Assembly: GCF_000813985.1 (NCBI RefSeq)
Contig: NZ_JWLJ01000006.1
Location: forward strand, 248,001-312,000
Source of the DNA: Ruegeria sp. ANG-R
Lineage (GTDB): Bacteria > Pseudomonadota > Alphaproteobacteria > Rhodobacterales > Rhodobacteraceae
DNA length: 64,000 nucleotides
Direction: 5' to 3'
The position numbers and the translations under genes are program-made. A model generated the notes under the pieces. That model did no database searches and had not been told where the DNA came from. It worked only from the letters and a program-made list of their open reading frames with translations. Positions within the stretch are counted from its first letter, which is position 1, and each line of letters starts with the position of its first letter. Below, piece by piece: positions 44,842 through 54,627 of this stretch.

Positions 44842-46137
44842 ATGACCATTTCCTCTTCGCTGAATGCCGGTGTGGCGGCGTTGAAGGCCAACGCCAACAG
44901 GCTGGCCACGATCTCTGACAACATCGCCAATTCCTCGACATTTGGTTACAAGAGGGTCGAAACCGATTTTCACTCCATGGTCACGTCGGGCCAAGGTGGC
45001 AGCTATTCGGCGGGCGGCGTCAGAACCACCAGCCAGCGCCTGATCGATCAGCGCGGATCGCTGGTAACCACCAACAATTCGACCGATCTGGCCGTGCGTG
45101 GCCGGGGTATGCTGCCGGTCCGTCCAAGCTCGCAGATCGCATCGGGCTCGAACGAGATGTTGCTGACCACGACAGGCTCGTTCCGTACGAATGAAGAGGG
45201 GTATCTGGTTACCCAATCCGGCCTTGTCCTGCTGGGCTGGCGCGCAGCTGCGGATGGGTCGATCCCCAGCGTACCACGTGACACACCGGCGGCGCTGGAA
45301 CCCATTCAACTGAGCGTCAATCAGCTGTCAGGAGCCCCGACAACGTCGATGAACCTGCGGATGAACCTGCCCGCGACCGCAACCGATGCGGGGGCTCCGG
45401 GCGACACGCAGCCGCTGTCGGTCGAATACTTCGACAATCTGGGCAAGTCCGAAAGCGTGGATATCGAACTGGTGCCAACGGTGCCCGCAACCGGCACCAG
45501 CAATGAATGGACCATGACATTGCGCGACTCGGCATCCGGCGGCGCTGTCATCGGAGAATACACTCTGACTTTCACAGATAGCCGCACCGCCGGTGGTACG
45601 CTGGCTAGCGTCACCGCCGTATCCGGCGGTGCCTATGATCCGGCAACCGGCAGCGTCGTTGTCAACGTCGCCGGTGGACCGATGGAGGTCAATATCGGGC
45701 TGATCGGTGATGCAGATGGAATCACGCAGCTTTCGGATACCTTTGCGCCGGTTTCGATCACGCGCGATGGCTCGGCCGTTGGCACGATGACTAGTGTGCA
45801 GGTCGACGAGAATGGGTATGTCTATGCGTTTTACGATACCGGCGTCAGCCGCCGGATGTTCCAGATTCCTCTGGCGGATGTACCCAATCCAAACGGCCTG
45901 ACAGCATTGGATAGTCAGACCTATGCCCCCTCACGTGAAAGCGGGACCTTTTTCTTGTGGAATGCGGGTGAGGGGCCGACGGGCGATCTCGTATCCTTCG
46001 CCCGCGAGGAGTCGACCACCGATGTCGCCACTGAACTGACGTCGATGATCCAGACACAGCGCGCCTACTCCTCAAGCGCTAAGGTCATTCAGACCGTGGA
46101 TGAGATGTTGCAGGAAACCACCAATATCAAACGCTGA
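44842..46137 (+). CDS. flgE: Flagellar hook protein FlgE
   Basis: A 431-aa hook subunit. The N-terminus LATISDNIANSSTFGYKRVE and C-terminus TELTSMIQTQRAYSSSAKVI form the axial coiled coil; the middle is a Thr/Ser/Ala-rich hook domain. ATG 44842 has AAAGGGCG in front; the upstream TTG extension was rejected. First gene of flgE-flgK-flgL-flgI. Confidence 0.95.
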   Translation: MTISSSLNAGVAALKANANRLATISDNIANSSTFGYKRVETDFHSMVTSGQGGSYSAGGVRTTSQRLIDQRGSLVTTNNSTDLAVRGRGMLPVRPSSQIASGSNEMLLTTTGSFRTNEEGYLVTQSGLVLLGWRAAADGSIPSVPRDTPAALEPIQLSVNQLSGAPTTSMNLRMNLPATATDAGAPGDTQPLSVEYFDNLGKSESVDIELVPTVPATGTSNEWTMTLRDSASGGAVIGEYTLTFTDSRTAGGTLASVTAVSGGAYDPATGSVVVNVAGGPMEVNIGLIGDADGITQLSDTFAPVSITRDGSAVGTMTSVQVDENGYVYAFYDTGVSRRMFQIPLADVPNPNGLTALDSQTYAPSRESGTFFLWNAGEGPTGDLVSFAREESTTDVATELTSMIQTQRAYSSSAKVIQTVDEMLQETTNIKR

Positions 46138-46170
46138 TCTGATGACTGACCAGCCGAAAGGATGCGCCCG

Positions 46171-47622
46171 ATGAACATGTCGACAGCACTGAACAATGCA
46201 CTGGGCGGGCTCAGCGCGGCGAGCCGAGGCGCGGCGGTGGTCTCGGGAAACATCGCGAATGCGCTAACCCCGGGTTATGCCCGCAGATCGCTTGAACTGG
46301 CGACCAGCCCGATCTCGGGCAATGGTGTGCGTGTGGTCGGAATCACGCGACATCAGGACCCGGTGCTGATCGCAAACCGTCGTGTGACCGATGCGGATCT
46401 GGCTGCTGCCAGAACCGTGTCCCAGTTTCACTCAGGCTTTGAAAAACTGGTGGGAACTGCCGACGACGCCACTTCAATCGCCGCCAGACTTGCCCAATTC
46501 GAAAGCAGTCTGATTACGGCAGCCAGCCTTCCCGGTTCAGCCCAACGACTGGATCAGGCAGCCCGCGCGGGTGGTGATCTGAGCAGCGCCCTCAACACGG
46601 CGTCCGAGGGGTTGCGGCAAATGCGCTCCGATGCAGATCGCACGATCGGAAAACAGGTTAACACCCTGAACCAGACGCTGAAAGATATCGAGAAACTGAA
46701 CGCGCGTATTCCCGCAATACGCAATGCAGGCGGTGACACTGGTGCCTTGCTGGACCAACGACAGATACTGATCGATCAGGTCAACGAGCTTGTACCCGTT
46801 AATGCCATCGCGCGCGAGAATGACCAGGTTTCTCTCTATTCCGACGGCGGGCTCATCCTGCTGGAAGGAACCGCCGCCGAATTCTCGTTCACGACCACCG
46901 GCGATACGATGCCACATATGACGGTCGGCAACGGATTGTTGTCCGGGCTCGAAGTCAATGGACGGCCCGTACGCGTCAGCGGAGAATTTGCGCAAATCAA
47001 AGGCGGCGCGTTGATGGCACAGTTCGCCGTCCGGGATGAGCTTGCCGTCGAAGCACAAGCAGATCTGGACGCCGTTGCGCGCGACCTGATCGAGCGGTTT
47101 GAAACCGCAGGGCTGGACCCGACAACCACGGCCACCGACGCAGGTTTGTTCACCGACGATGGCAACCGCTTCGACCCCGCCACACAAATCGGCCTTGCGT
47201 CGCGCATCTCGTTGAACGCCGCAGCAGACCCGGATGCAGGAGGTGACAGCTGGAAACTGCGCGCAGGCCTGGGCGCTTTGGTCCCGGGCGCTCCGGGAGA
47301 CGCCAGCCAGCTGCAGGCGTTCGGCGCAATTCTGACAGACACGCGCCCGGGCCCCGTAGCTGGATTCGGGACCGGATCGATGCGCGCCGCCGAGATTGCC
47401 GAGGCACTTTTGTCCAAAGCCGGCTCCAATGCCCACGCTGCGGACCAACGCAGCAGCTTTGCCGCAAACGCTCAACTGGAGATGCAGAAAATTGTTGCTG
47501 AGCAAGGCGTTGACAGCGACGCAGAACTGCAACGCTTGATGCAGATCGAACAAGCCTATGCCGCAAACGCACGCATCGTCGCAGTCGTCGATGAACTGAT
47601 GGATACTCTGCTGAGGCTATGA
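46171..47622 (+). CDS. flgK: Flagellar hook-associated protein 1 (FlgK)
   Basis: A 483-aa hook-filament junction protein. VVSGNIANALTPGYARRSLE is the N-terminal motif; LMQIEQAYAANARIVAVVDE the C-terminal one. ATG 46171 has AAAGGA 9 nt upstream; an ATG at 46162 sits directly on that ribosome site and is less likely. Its stop overlaps the flgL start (ATGA). Confidence 0.94.
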   Translation: MNMSTALNNALGGLSAASRGAAVVSGNIANALTPGYARRSLELATSPISGNGVRVVGITRHQDPVLIANRRVTDADLAAARTVSQFHSGFEKLVGTADDATSIAARLAQFESSLITAASLPGSAQRLDQAARAGGDLSSALNTASEGLRQMRSDADRTIGKQVNTLNQTLKDIEKLNARIPAIRNAGGDTGALLDQRQILIDQVNELVPVNAIARENDQVSLYSDGGLILLEGTAAEFSFTTTGDTMPHMTVGNGLLSGLEVNGRPVRVSGEFAQIKGGALMAQFAVRDELAVEAQADLDAVARDLIERFETAGLDPTTTATDAGLFTDDGNRFDPATQIGLASRISLNAAADPDAGGDSWKLRAGLGALVPGAPGDASQLQAFGAILTDTRPGPVAGFGTGSMRAAEIAEALLSKAGSNAHAADQRSSFAANAQLEMQKIVAEQGVDSDAELQRLMQIEQAYAANARIVAVVDELMDTLLRL

Positions 47623-48632
47623 ACATGACACTGAATTCAATCGGCGATCTGGCCCGCGGCCTGACCCTGCGGTCCCGCAGCACTGAAATCAAATCACAGA
47701 TTGAGACCCTGTCCTATGAGATGTCCACTGGCAAGGTGCAGGATATCTCGGGTCGCTTGGGCGGCGACTATTCGCATCTTCTGGATCTGGATCACAATCT
47801 CGAACGGCTGGATGCCTTCTCCATCGCTACCGCCGAGGCGCAGCTGTTCACCGATGCAATGCAGCTGAGCCTGACAACTTTCGCAGACTCTGTGGCCGAG
47901 ATGTCGGCGTCCCTGCTGTCATTTGGAACGGCGAACCAGACAGTGACACACGAGCAAGCCTCGGTTCAGGCCAGAAATGAGCTTGATACAATGATGTCAG
48001 CGCTGAACACGCGGGCGGGTGGGCGCAGCCTGTATTCGGGGACTTCCACCGACCTCTCGCCGCTGCCCTCAGCCGAAACTCTGCTGGGTGCATTACAAGC
48101 AGAGTTAACCGGCCTGACCAGCGCGACAGATATCCGGCAGGCCGCCCTGGACTGGTTCAACGACCCCACCGGATTTGACGCAATCATATATCAGGGCGGC
48201 GCAGACCCATTGGCCCCGATGCAGATTTCCGAAAACGAACGGATTACTCTGCCGATCACCGCAACCGATCCTGCGTTAAAGGCCGCATTGCGTGATGTCG
48301 CCGTCGCGGCATTGGCCTCGGACGATTCGCTCGGATGGCCACCGGGTCTGCGAACTGCCCTGTTTAAGGAGCTTGGCGTAGATCTGGCGAATGCGCAGGA
48401 TGCGACGGTCAATCTAAGGGCTCAAGTCGGCGCAGCGGAAGCGCGCGTAGAACAGGCCGCGACCCGCAACGCAGCCGCAAAAACCAGCGCCGAGCACGCC
48501 CGGAATGCGTTGATAGCAGCAGATCCCTACGAAACTGCGGCGCGGTTGCAAACCGTGCAGTTCCAACTGGAGAGCCTGTATTCCGTGACCGTTCGCAACG
48601 CCAACCTTTCGCTGGTGAATTTCCTCAGATGA
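47619..48632 (+). CDS. flgL: Flagellar hook-associated protein 3 (FlgL)
   Basis: A 337-aa flagellin-like junction protein. KSQIETLSYEMSTGKVQDIS and the C-terminal ETAARLQTVQFQLESLYSVT with NLSLVNFLR form the D0/D1 helices. It ends in ATGA with flgI. Confidence 0.92.
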   Translation: MNMTLNSIGDLARGLTLRSRSTEIKSQIETLSYEMSTGKVQDISGRLGGDYSHLLDLDHNLERLDAFSIATAEAQLFTDAMQLSLTTFADSVAEMSASLLSFGTANQTVTHEQASVQARNELDTMMSALNTRAGGRSLYSGTSTDLSPLPSAETLLGALQAELTGLTSATDIRQAALDWFNDPTGFDAIIYQGGADPLAPMQISENERITLPITATDPALKAALRDVAVAALASDDSLGWPPGLRTALFKELGVDLANAQDATVNLRAQVGAAEARVEQAATRNAAAKTSAEHARNALIAADPYETAARLQTVQFQLESLYSVTVRNANLSLVNFLR

Positions 48633-49723
48633 AGCTTCTCGCATTCCTTTTGATAGTCTTGCCGTGCATCGCCAGCGCTGGTGCCATCCGCCTGAAAGAT
48701 CTGGTGGATTTCGACGGAGTACGCGGCAACGATCTGGTCGGCTATGGCCTTGTCGTTGGCCTGAACGGTACCGGCGACGGCCTGCGCAACTCTCCGTTCA
48801 CAGAAGAAATCCTGTCCAACATTCTCGAACGGTTGGGTGTGAACGTGAATGGCGAAGATTTTCGCCCCAAAAACGTGGCCGCGGTATTGGTCACGGCGAC
48901 CTTGCCGCCGTTCGCACGCGTCGGTGGCCAGATCGACGTAACGGTTTCCGCCATCGGCGATTCCAAAGGCCTGCTTGGGGGAACGTTGATCATGACGCCA
49001 CTGAATGCGGCAGACGGTCAGATCTATGCGGTAGCGCAGGGTACAGTGCTTGCCGGTGGCACTGCGGTAGAGGGCGATGCCGCCTCGGTCGTAAGCGGCG
49101 TGCCGACATCGGGTGTCATACCCTCAGGCGCGCGGGTTGAACGCGAAATTGACTTTAAGCTTTCCGATTTGACGCAACTCAGGCTGGCGTTGCGAGAACC
49201 GGATTTCACGACCGCAATCCGTATTGAAGCGGCTATAAACACTGAATTCAATCGAGCCGTGGCGCTGATGCGTGATTCAGGAACAGTGGAGTTGAGCATT
49301 GACGCAACGCGCGCAATTTCAACTGCCCATGCCATCGGTCGGATTGAGAACATTCTGGTCGAACCAGAAAGCAAAGCCCGCGTTGTCGTGGATCAGAGAT
49401 CCGGCACTATTGTCATGGGGCGGGATGTCAGGATTTCCCGCGTAGCCGTATCGCAGGGCAATCTGACCCTCACGGTTGAAGAGACCCCGATTGCCGTCCA
49501 ACCCAATCCATTCGCCCGGGGTGAAACCGTCGTGGTTCCGCGTACCGTCGCCGGAATCGAAGAGGAAGAAGGAACCGGGTTGGCAGAAATCCCCGAGGCG
49601 ACCACCTTGTCCGAAGTGGTCGCAGGACTAAACGCCCTGGGCGTATCTCCGCGCGACATGATCGACATTCTGAAAACCATCAAGGCCGCCGGTGCGCTTC
49701 ATGCAGAGTTCATCGTAAGATGA
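48629..49723 (+). CDS. flgI: Flagellar P-ring protein FlgI
   Basis: A 364-aa periplasmic ring protein. Signal peptide LLAFLLIVLPCIASAGA, then IRLKDLVDFDGVRGNDLVGY and GLNGTGDGLRNSPFTEEIL; the end is ALGVSPRDMIDILKTIKAAG. Last gene of the rightward run and convergent with the 49.8-57.6 kb cluster, 34 bp away. Confidence 0.96.
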   Translation: MKLLAFLLIVLPCIASAGAIRLKDLVDFDGVRGNDLVGYGLVVGLNGTGDGLRNSPFTEEILSNILERLGVNVNGEDFRPKNVAAVLVTATLPPFARVGGQIDVTVSAIGDSKGLLGGTLIMTPLNAADGQIYAVAQGTVLAGGTAVEGDAASVVSGVPTSGVIPSGARVEREIDFKLSDLTQLRLALREPDFTTAIRIEAAINTEFNRAVALMRDSGTVELSIDATRAISTAHAIGRIENILVEPESKARVVVDQRSGTIVMGRDVRISRVAVSQGNLTLTVEETPIAVQPNPFARGETVVVPRTVAGIEEEEGTGLAEIPEATTLSEVVAGLNALGVSPRDMIDILKTIKAAGALHAEFIVR

Positions 49724-49757
49724 GCGGCCGATCAGTTCCAGCCATCGTCCCGGGGAT

Positions 49758-50402
49758 TCACTTTGACTTCCAACTGTCCAGCCAGCGACGGAAACCTTTG
49801 CGCTTCTCATCAATCGCATCTCCGGCGGCATAAAGACCGTCTTCCATGTTTTCCAGGACGGGATCGATCTTCTTTTGCCGGAAACGGCGCCACCGAACCC
49901 AAATGGCCCAAACCAGTGCGGCAAACACAGTCAGGAAGATAATATTGAACCAGGGAATTATGCGTACATCAGGTCCTTCGACATGCCGAATGAAGATGGC
50001 GTTTGGAAAGATCGACATGAACTCATTACGCCAGCCGTAATGCGTTACGACCACCCAATCGGGGTTGTCTTTTGTCGACTTGGCATCGTTGGCCTCGGTG
50101 TAAAGGTTTGCTGTGTCGAACTTGAAATAGGGCGGCCAGCCCCAGCCCGTGTCTTCGTTGCGATACACAATGGGCTTACCGTTGGCGCGCACCGCCTGAA
50201 TGAACTGTACATCGCGATTTGACAGGCTTGTGGACTGATCTTCGGGCTCGGACCAGAAAATCCGAGTCCAGTCCGTCAGGTCCTGACGCTCTTCATAGGT
50301 GTTGACGATCCGCACAACGTCGTGCTGCGGCAGGGAATATTGCAGGATCACGGCAATCGTGCCCCAGAAGATGATAATGAACGCCCATTTCACATAGGCC
50401 AT
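49758..50402 (-). CDS. DUF1523-like membrane protein
   Basis: A 214-aa protein with an N-terminal membrane segment (VKWAFIIIFWGTIAVILQYS), a periplasmic central domain (RNEDTGWGWPPYFKFDTANL and VTHYGWRNEFMSIFPNA) and a second membrane segment (IPWFNIIFLTVFAALVWAIW). I recognise this as the DUF1523 type of Rhodobacterales; function unknown. Last gene of the leftward unknown cluster, 10 nt after the 88-aa membrane protein gene. Confidence 0.75.
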   Translation of the reverse strand: MAYVKWAFIIIFWGTIAVILQYSLPQHDVVRIVNTYEERQDLTDWTRIFWSEPEDQSTSLSNRDVQFIQAVRANGKPIVYRNEDTGWGWPPYFKFDTANLYTEANDAKSTKDNPDWVVVTHYGWRNEFMSIFPNAIFIRHVEGPDVRIIPWFNIIFLTVFAALVWAIWVRWRRFRQKKIDPVLENMEDGLYAAGDAIDEKRKGFRRWLDSWKSK

Positions 50403-50412
50403 GCCTTAACCC

Positions 50413-50679
50413 TCACATGTAATTCACGATGTAGATCAGCGCGCCAATCGCCACCCAAGGCACAATATAGACACCCAAAATCAATTTACGCCGGAACGAA
50501 TTGTCGTAGACGTGCAAACCGCGCGCGACAAACGCTTCTTTGTTGCCGGTTTTGCCTTTTTCGTCCCACCATGTCTCCAGTTTTTGCCGCCTAACGCTGC
50601 GCGAATAGAAGGACAACGCGAAATAGGCGATTGTCTGGACAACCAGCAGGATCAGGAACAGGCGCATTGCTCCGAACAT
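50413..50679 (-). CDS. Small two-span membrane protein
   Basis: An 88-aa protein starting MFGAMRLFLILLVVQTIAYF. Two membrane segments (about 5-24 and 66-86, the second LILGVYIVPWVAIGALIYIV) flank a basic loop (RSVRRQKLETWWDEKGKTG). GGGAGGG lies 6 nt before the ATG, which is only 1 nt from the stop of the 445-aa gene. Function unknown. Confidence 0.8.
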   Translation of the reverse strand: MFGAMRLFLILLVVQTIAYFALSFYSRSVRRQKLETWWDEKGKTGNKEAFVARGLHVYDNSFRRKLILGVYIVPWVAIGALIYIVNYM

Positions 50680-50680
50680 C

Positions 50681-52018
50681 TCAATCCCTCCCGACCGCGC
50701 CCCAGGGGCCGACCCGCGCAATCACCGTTTCGCTGACCCAGTCATTGCCGCTCATATCCGGCTCATGGCCAAACAAGGCCGCACGGGCACCAGCCTTGTC
50801 CACCTGATACTCGCGCGCAAGGAAATCAGCAACATAGGCTTTCTTGGACTCGGGCCAGTTGGAGTAGGTCTTGTAGAACAGCTCCTTGTGGCAGATGAAC
50901 AGCTGGCGCGGGTCCAGCGGGGCAAGCTCTGCCAGCAGCATGTTCACCAGATCGCGGTTTGGCGTATCCGCCGCCCGCAAGGTATAGAAATAGGCCGGAT
51001 GGTCCGAGGTTATACGCGGCCAGCGCCCGCCATCCGTCGCCCAGCGCAGCAGTTGCGCGAGGCCGTGATACGCTTCGGGTAGGCGATCCGCGTGATTACG
51101 GGCCAATCGGCGCATATCGCCGCGGTCCAATCCGCTCAGATCAACATCCGCGTCAGCAGCCGCAGCAATGGTCAGAAAGTCCATTTTCTGTTGTAGGATC
51201 GCGGCAGCATCCACGCCGCGTGCCTTGACGATGGGTTCGACCAAATCGTTGTAATCCAGAAACTTGGCAATCTGGTTTCGCTGCGATGGGCCAAAGACGT
51301 ATTTGATCGGCATATCGTCAGGCTTTTCGCCCATGCAAATCGCCGCCGGGTGATCCATATCCGGGAACAGGTAGAGCCCGCCAAAGTGTGCTGTCCAGAA
51401 ATTACGCTGCTCGAACGCGGTGTGGCGCAGGTGGACGGGGTTGCGGGTGACGTCGCCGGTTTCCTTTGCCGTTTCGATCATCTTGGCGATCAGCACGTCG
51501 TCGAACCAGGCGTCCTCTTCGGTTTTGAAGCGTTCGACCATGCCCGCTAGCTGCTGGGCCTTGCGCAGGGTGCCGCCTGCGGTGTCAGCCTCAATCTCGA
51601 TCTTTTTGATATTCAGCAAATCGCCCGGCGTGGTGAGTTTGATGACCGAGTTCACCAGCTCTCCGGCCACCGCATCGGTGGCAGTCAGGGCGAAAAGCTG
51701 CGCCTCGTTCATCTCGATAAATTCGCGCAGAATATCGCGAGAGGTCGAAAATTTGACGCTCAACAGCGGCGCGCGTTTCTGCTCGGTCGTCAGCAGGATG
51801 AACTGCCGGTTAACCCCGTTGGGGTTGAGGTAGAGCTCATCCTCCAGCTCAATCCCCACCTCCGGCGAATAGCCCGAGATATCGACATGGAAATCCGTCA
51901 GCGCCGTGGTCTTACCCGCCAGATGCCGCAGCGCGCGGTTATACCGCTCGACCAAAGCCGGGCTGGAGATGTGGACGAGGTTGCCGAACATCAGGCCTTT
52001 TTCGATGAGGCGGATCAT
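50681..52018 (-). CDS. Conserved soluble protein of unknown function (possibly DUF6638)
   Basis: A 445-aa protein without signal or membrane segment. ATG 52018 (MIRLIEKGLMFGNLVHISSP) is chosen; an upstream TTG would extend it by 7 residues. It has a mixed alpha/beta N-terminal half (VDISGYSPEVGIELEDELYL) and a mostly helical C-terminal half; no catalytic motif is recognisable. I recall a DUF6638 label for proteins of this kind in Roseobacter genomes but cannot verify it. It belongs with the AAA+ gene by position. Confidence 0.8.
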   Translation of the reverse strand: MIRLIEKGLMFGNLVHISSPALVERYNRALRHLAGKTTALTDFHVDISGYSPEVGIELEDELYLNPNGVNRQFILLTTEQKRAPLLSVKFSTSRDILREFIEMNEAQLFALTATDAVAGELVNSVIKLTTPGDLLNIKKIEIEADTAGGTLRKAQQLAGMVERFKTEEDAWFDDVLIAKMIETAKETGDVTRNPVHLRHTAFEQRNFWTAHFGGLYLFPDMDHPAAICMGEKPDDMPIKYVFGPSQRNQIAKFLDYNDLVEPIVKARGVDAAAILQQKMDFLTIAAAADADVDLSGLDRGDMRRLARNHADRLPEAYHGLAQLLRWATDGGRWPRITSDHPAYFYTLRAADTPNRDLVNMLLAELAPLDPRQLFICHKELFYKTYSNWPESKKAYVADFLAREYQVDKAGARAALFGHEPDMSGNDWVSETVIARVGPWGAVGRD

Positions 52019-52085
52019 GACATTTGCCTTTTCGCACAACGGTAGCGATGCGCCGCGCCTACTGGTTTACTCAGAATTAGGTTTG

Positions 52086-52322
52086 TCATTTCGAAACCCA
52101 ACGAAAAAACTGGTACAGTGATATCGCAATCACGCCAATAATTGCTCCAATCACCAGAAAACTAACAAATACCTCGCGTGGCGGGTCGGTAACAGAACAT
52201 GTACGAACAACGCTAAAGTGCTCAGACGATAAACCCTCCCAGCCGCAAATTGTAACCGTCATGAAAATCGCCGGAACGAATGCAAATACCGCAACGAAGA
52301 TGGCCAAGCGAAAAACAGTCAC
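52086..52322 (-). CDS. Small two-span membrane protein (GTG start)
   Basis: A 78-aa protein. GTG 52322 overlaps the stop of the preceding 121-aa gene (GTGA) with GGAGAG upstream, which decides the start; an ATG 18 nt earlier is the alternative. Membrane segments are LAIFVAVFAFVPAIFMTVTI and EVFVSFLVIGAIIGVIAISL. The short loop holds two Cys. Base composition is lower in GC than the AAA+ gene. Function unknown. Confidence 0.65.
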   Translation of the reverse strand: MTVFRLAIFVAVFAFVPAIFMTVTICGWEGLSSEHFSVVRTCSVTDPPREVFVSFLVIGAIIGVIAISLYQFFRWVSK

Positions 52323-52684
52323 CCTATGCTCTCCAAACATTTGTCTGTACCATCCCGGGAATTCACGATACGCACGCGCGTCAAGCCGAAACTCGTTGCT
52401 GCTATGAACATCGCTGGAATGAACCAGGTAATTGCGCTTTGCAGAAACTGAGTTGGCATCTGACCGGGACCAAAAGCGTGCAGCAACGACTCCGGGTTGT
52501 CTAACGAGGCACCGTTTATCCAAATCTGAAACAGTGAACTCCACACATAACAGATTGCAAAAATGATCAGACATAGTGTGGCGAACGAGCCAAATGTGCC
52601 CGGCCTCGTGCGAGCCACAGCGATCCCGAAAAAGATACAAGCCGCAATCAAAGTGGCTAGGATAAGAAAAAGCCCTCCAGTCAC
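52319..52684 (-). CDS. Small three-span membrane protein
   Basis: A 121-aa hydrophobic protein: segments GLFLILATLIAACIFFGIAV, FATLCLIIFAICYVWSSLFQ and FLQSAITWFIPAMFIAATSF. Its ATG overlaps the AAA+ stop codon (ATGA) and its stop overlaps the next start (GTGA), so all three are co-translated. GC is visibly below that of the AAA+ gene. Function unknown. Confidence 0.75.
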   Translation of the reverse strand: MTGGLFLILATLIAACIFFGIAVARTRPGTFGSFATLCLIIFAICYVWSSLFQIWINGASLDNPESLLHAFGPGQMPTQFLQSAITWFIPAMFIAATSFGLTRVRIVNSRDGTDKCLESIG

Positions 52685-54612
52685 CCCTTCCCCTCCAGAT
52701 ACCGCCGCTTGGCCTCTTCCATCCGGCCCATCTCACGCACCGCGTTTTCGATAGCAACCTCATCGCTCTTGTCGGCATAGCGGAACTCGCTGTCGGCGTA
52801 GCGGTTGATCTCCTGCATCACCATTTCCACCGTGATCGGCTGGCGCAGATTCTCAATCATGGCCTTCTTGGTGTCGTAGTCGCGGAACAGGAACAGGTCG
52901 GGGTTTTCCATCCACTCGTCGGGCAGTTCGAAATCCATCGCGCGGACCTTGACCGCGTCGGTGATGTTCTTGATCGCGCGGCCTGTAAAGCGCTCATCCG
53001 CCTGTTGGATCGCCTTGAGGTAGGTGCCCAGCTTGGCAATCGTATCCATCTGGCCGATATCGCCTGAAACACGGTCATAGACCTGCAGCAGGGCGTCTTC
53101 ATGCGGGCGGGAATGGCTTTCAAAACTGGCGGCGACGGCCTTTTTGATTTCCTGCGCGGCATAGGCTTCGTGTTCGCCCAGCGGGATGTCGTGGTTGCGG
53201 CCCATCAGCAAGTGCAGGATGTCGATGTAGTCCTCGCGCGTTTGCGGCCCGTCCACCAGAAACCGTGCTCCGGCACGCTGGCGCAGGGCATCGTCCACAT
53301 TCTCGGGGTAGTTCGAGAACATGCCAAAGGTGCAATTGCCGCGCACGACGGTGTTGGCACCGGCAAAGCTCTCCATCAGCACGGCGGTGATTTCCAGTTG
53401 TCCCGCGCTGGACTGCCGGTCGCCGCGCTTGCCCGCCAGTTGGTCGATATCATCGATGGTGCCGAAGCCGATGACCGAGGGGTCGATGATCGTGTTGATA
53501 AACGCCTTGGCGTTCTGGCCGGATTTGCCTTGATAGCTGTCGATATTGTCGGTGCTCAGGTTCTGATAGCGGAACGGGTAGCCCGCATTCTGGCAATAGT
53601 CGTTGATCAGCCCGGCCATCATCTGGATCAGAGTGGTCTTGCCGGTGCCCGGTTTTCCGTCGCCCATGAAGGTGAAGATGAACCCGCCGAGCTCGGCAAA
53701 CGGGTTCAGGCGCCGGTCAAAATCATAGGCCATCACCATCTTTGCCAGCTTCATCGCCTGATATTTGGCGATATGGTTGCCGACCACTTCGTTCGGCTTT
53801 TTGAACGTCATGGTCAGGGTGGTGGACTTCGCCTTTGAGGCCGGTTCAAAGCCTCGGATCGTCAGGTCATCAGCCTCGATATGCCAAGCGGCGTTCTGGA
53901 ACGGGGCCAGATGGCCTGCGGACTGGGCACGCAGGGCGGCTTTCTCCATCAGTTGTTCGGCATATGCGCTGGTGGCTGCGATCAGATGGGCGTCGTCGGG
54001 GGCGTGCTTGGCCAGCGTTTGGTCCAACTCCCAAAGCGCGCCATGCAGGGCGAGTTGGCCGTTGTCGGTCAGAACCTCTTCAATCTCGCCGATATCGACG
54101 GTGGTTTCGCCCAGGTGGGAGGAGATCAGATAGGCCAGCGCATTACCGAAGGTGTGCGAGGTGATCAGAGCCTCCGCCGTAAGCAATTCTGAAAACTCAG
54201 TCTTGCGCGCGGCAGGTAGGTCTCCAGCCAGGTTGGCGCGTTTCAGGTCGGCCAGCGGGGTCTGTTCCGCATAAGCCTCAGCCACGGCCAGAGCGATGGC
54301 GATGGCGCGACGGATGGCCTGCTGCGTTGTGGCCTGAGGCGGCGAGACCAGAGTGTCGCCATCGTCCGAAGCCTCAATCCGATCAACCAGATGCACACCA
54401 TCGGCCCGCACGGTTCGGCGTGTCACCAGCCCCGGAGTTGTCGACCGGAACCTCCGGCCCGTAGACACACCCGGAGAGCGTTCAACGGTGGCCTCAACAG
54501 CCTTCGCAATCCGCGGCGCATGTTCGAAACCGTTCAGCAAGGTGGTCGCTGCCGGGTAATGCTTGCGAATGTCGTCTTCGCGCAATTCCATCTGATCTGA
54601 TGTTAGGCTCAT
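52681..54612 (-). CDS. AAA+ ATPase of the unknown membrane cluster
   Basis: A 643-aa protein. Residues 1-300 are a helical N-terminal region with no recognised motif (a short QAIRRAIAIALAVAEAYAEQ stretch near 98-117). The AAA+ core has Walker A GDGKPGTGKTT (317-327), Walker B GFGTIDDID (382-390), a sensor-1 Asn in FSNYPEN (about 434) and a likely arginine finger in ALRQRAGAR (442-450). The C-terminal 150 residues are helical and charged. No protease or helicase domain is fused. The ATP motifs appear intact, so it is probably active. Coiled-coil and membrane partners in the same operon suggest remodelling of a membrane-bound assembly. Confidence 0.85.
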   Translation of the reverse strand: MSLTSDQMELREDDIRKHYPAATTLLNGFEHAPRIAKAVEATVERSPGVSTGRRFRSTTPGLVTRRTVRADGVHLVDRIEASDDGDTLVSPPQATTQQAIRRAIAIALAVAEAYAEQTPLADLKRANLAGDLPAARKTEFSELLTAEALITSHTFGNALAYLISSHLGETTVDIGEIEEVLTDNGQLALHGALWELDQTLAKHAPDDAHLIAATSAYAEQLMEKAALRAQSAGHLAPFQNAAWHIEADDLTIRGFEPASKAKSTTLTMTFKKPNEVVGNHIAKYQAMKLAKMVMAYDFDRRLNPFAELGGFIFTFMGDGKPGTGKTTLIQMMAGLINDYCQNAGYPFRYQNLSTDNIDSYQGKSGQNAKAFINTIIDPSVIGFGTIDDIDQLAGKRGDRQSSAGQLEITAVLMESFAGANTVVRGNCTFGMFSNYPENVDDALRQRAGARFLVDGPQTREDYIDILHLLMGRNHDIPLGEHEAYAAQEIKKAVAASFESHSRPHEDALLQVYDRVSGDIGQMDTIAKLGTYLKAIQQADERFTGRAIKNITDAVKVRAMDFELPDEWMENPDLFLFRDYDTKKAMIENLRQPITVEMVMQEINRYADSEFRYADKSDEVAIENAVREMGRMEEAKRRYLEGKG

Positions 54613-54627
54613 CTTTTTCCTCGCAAT

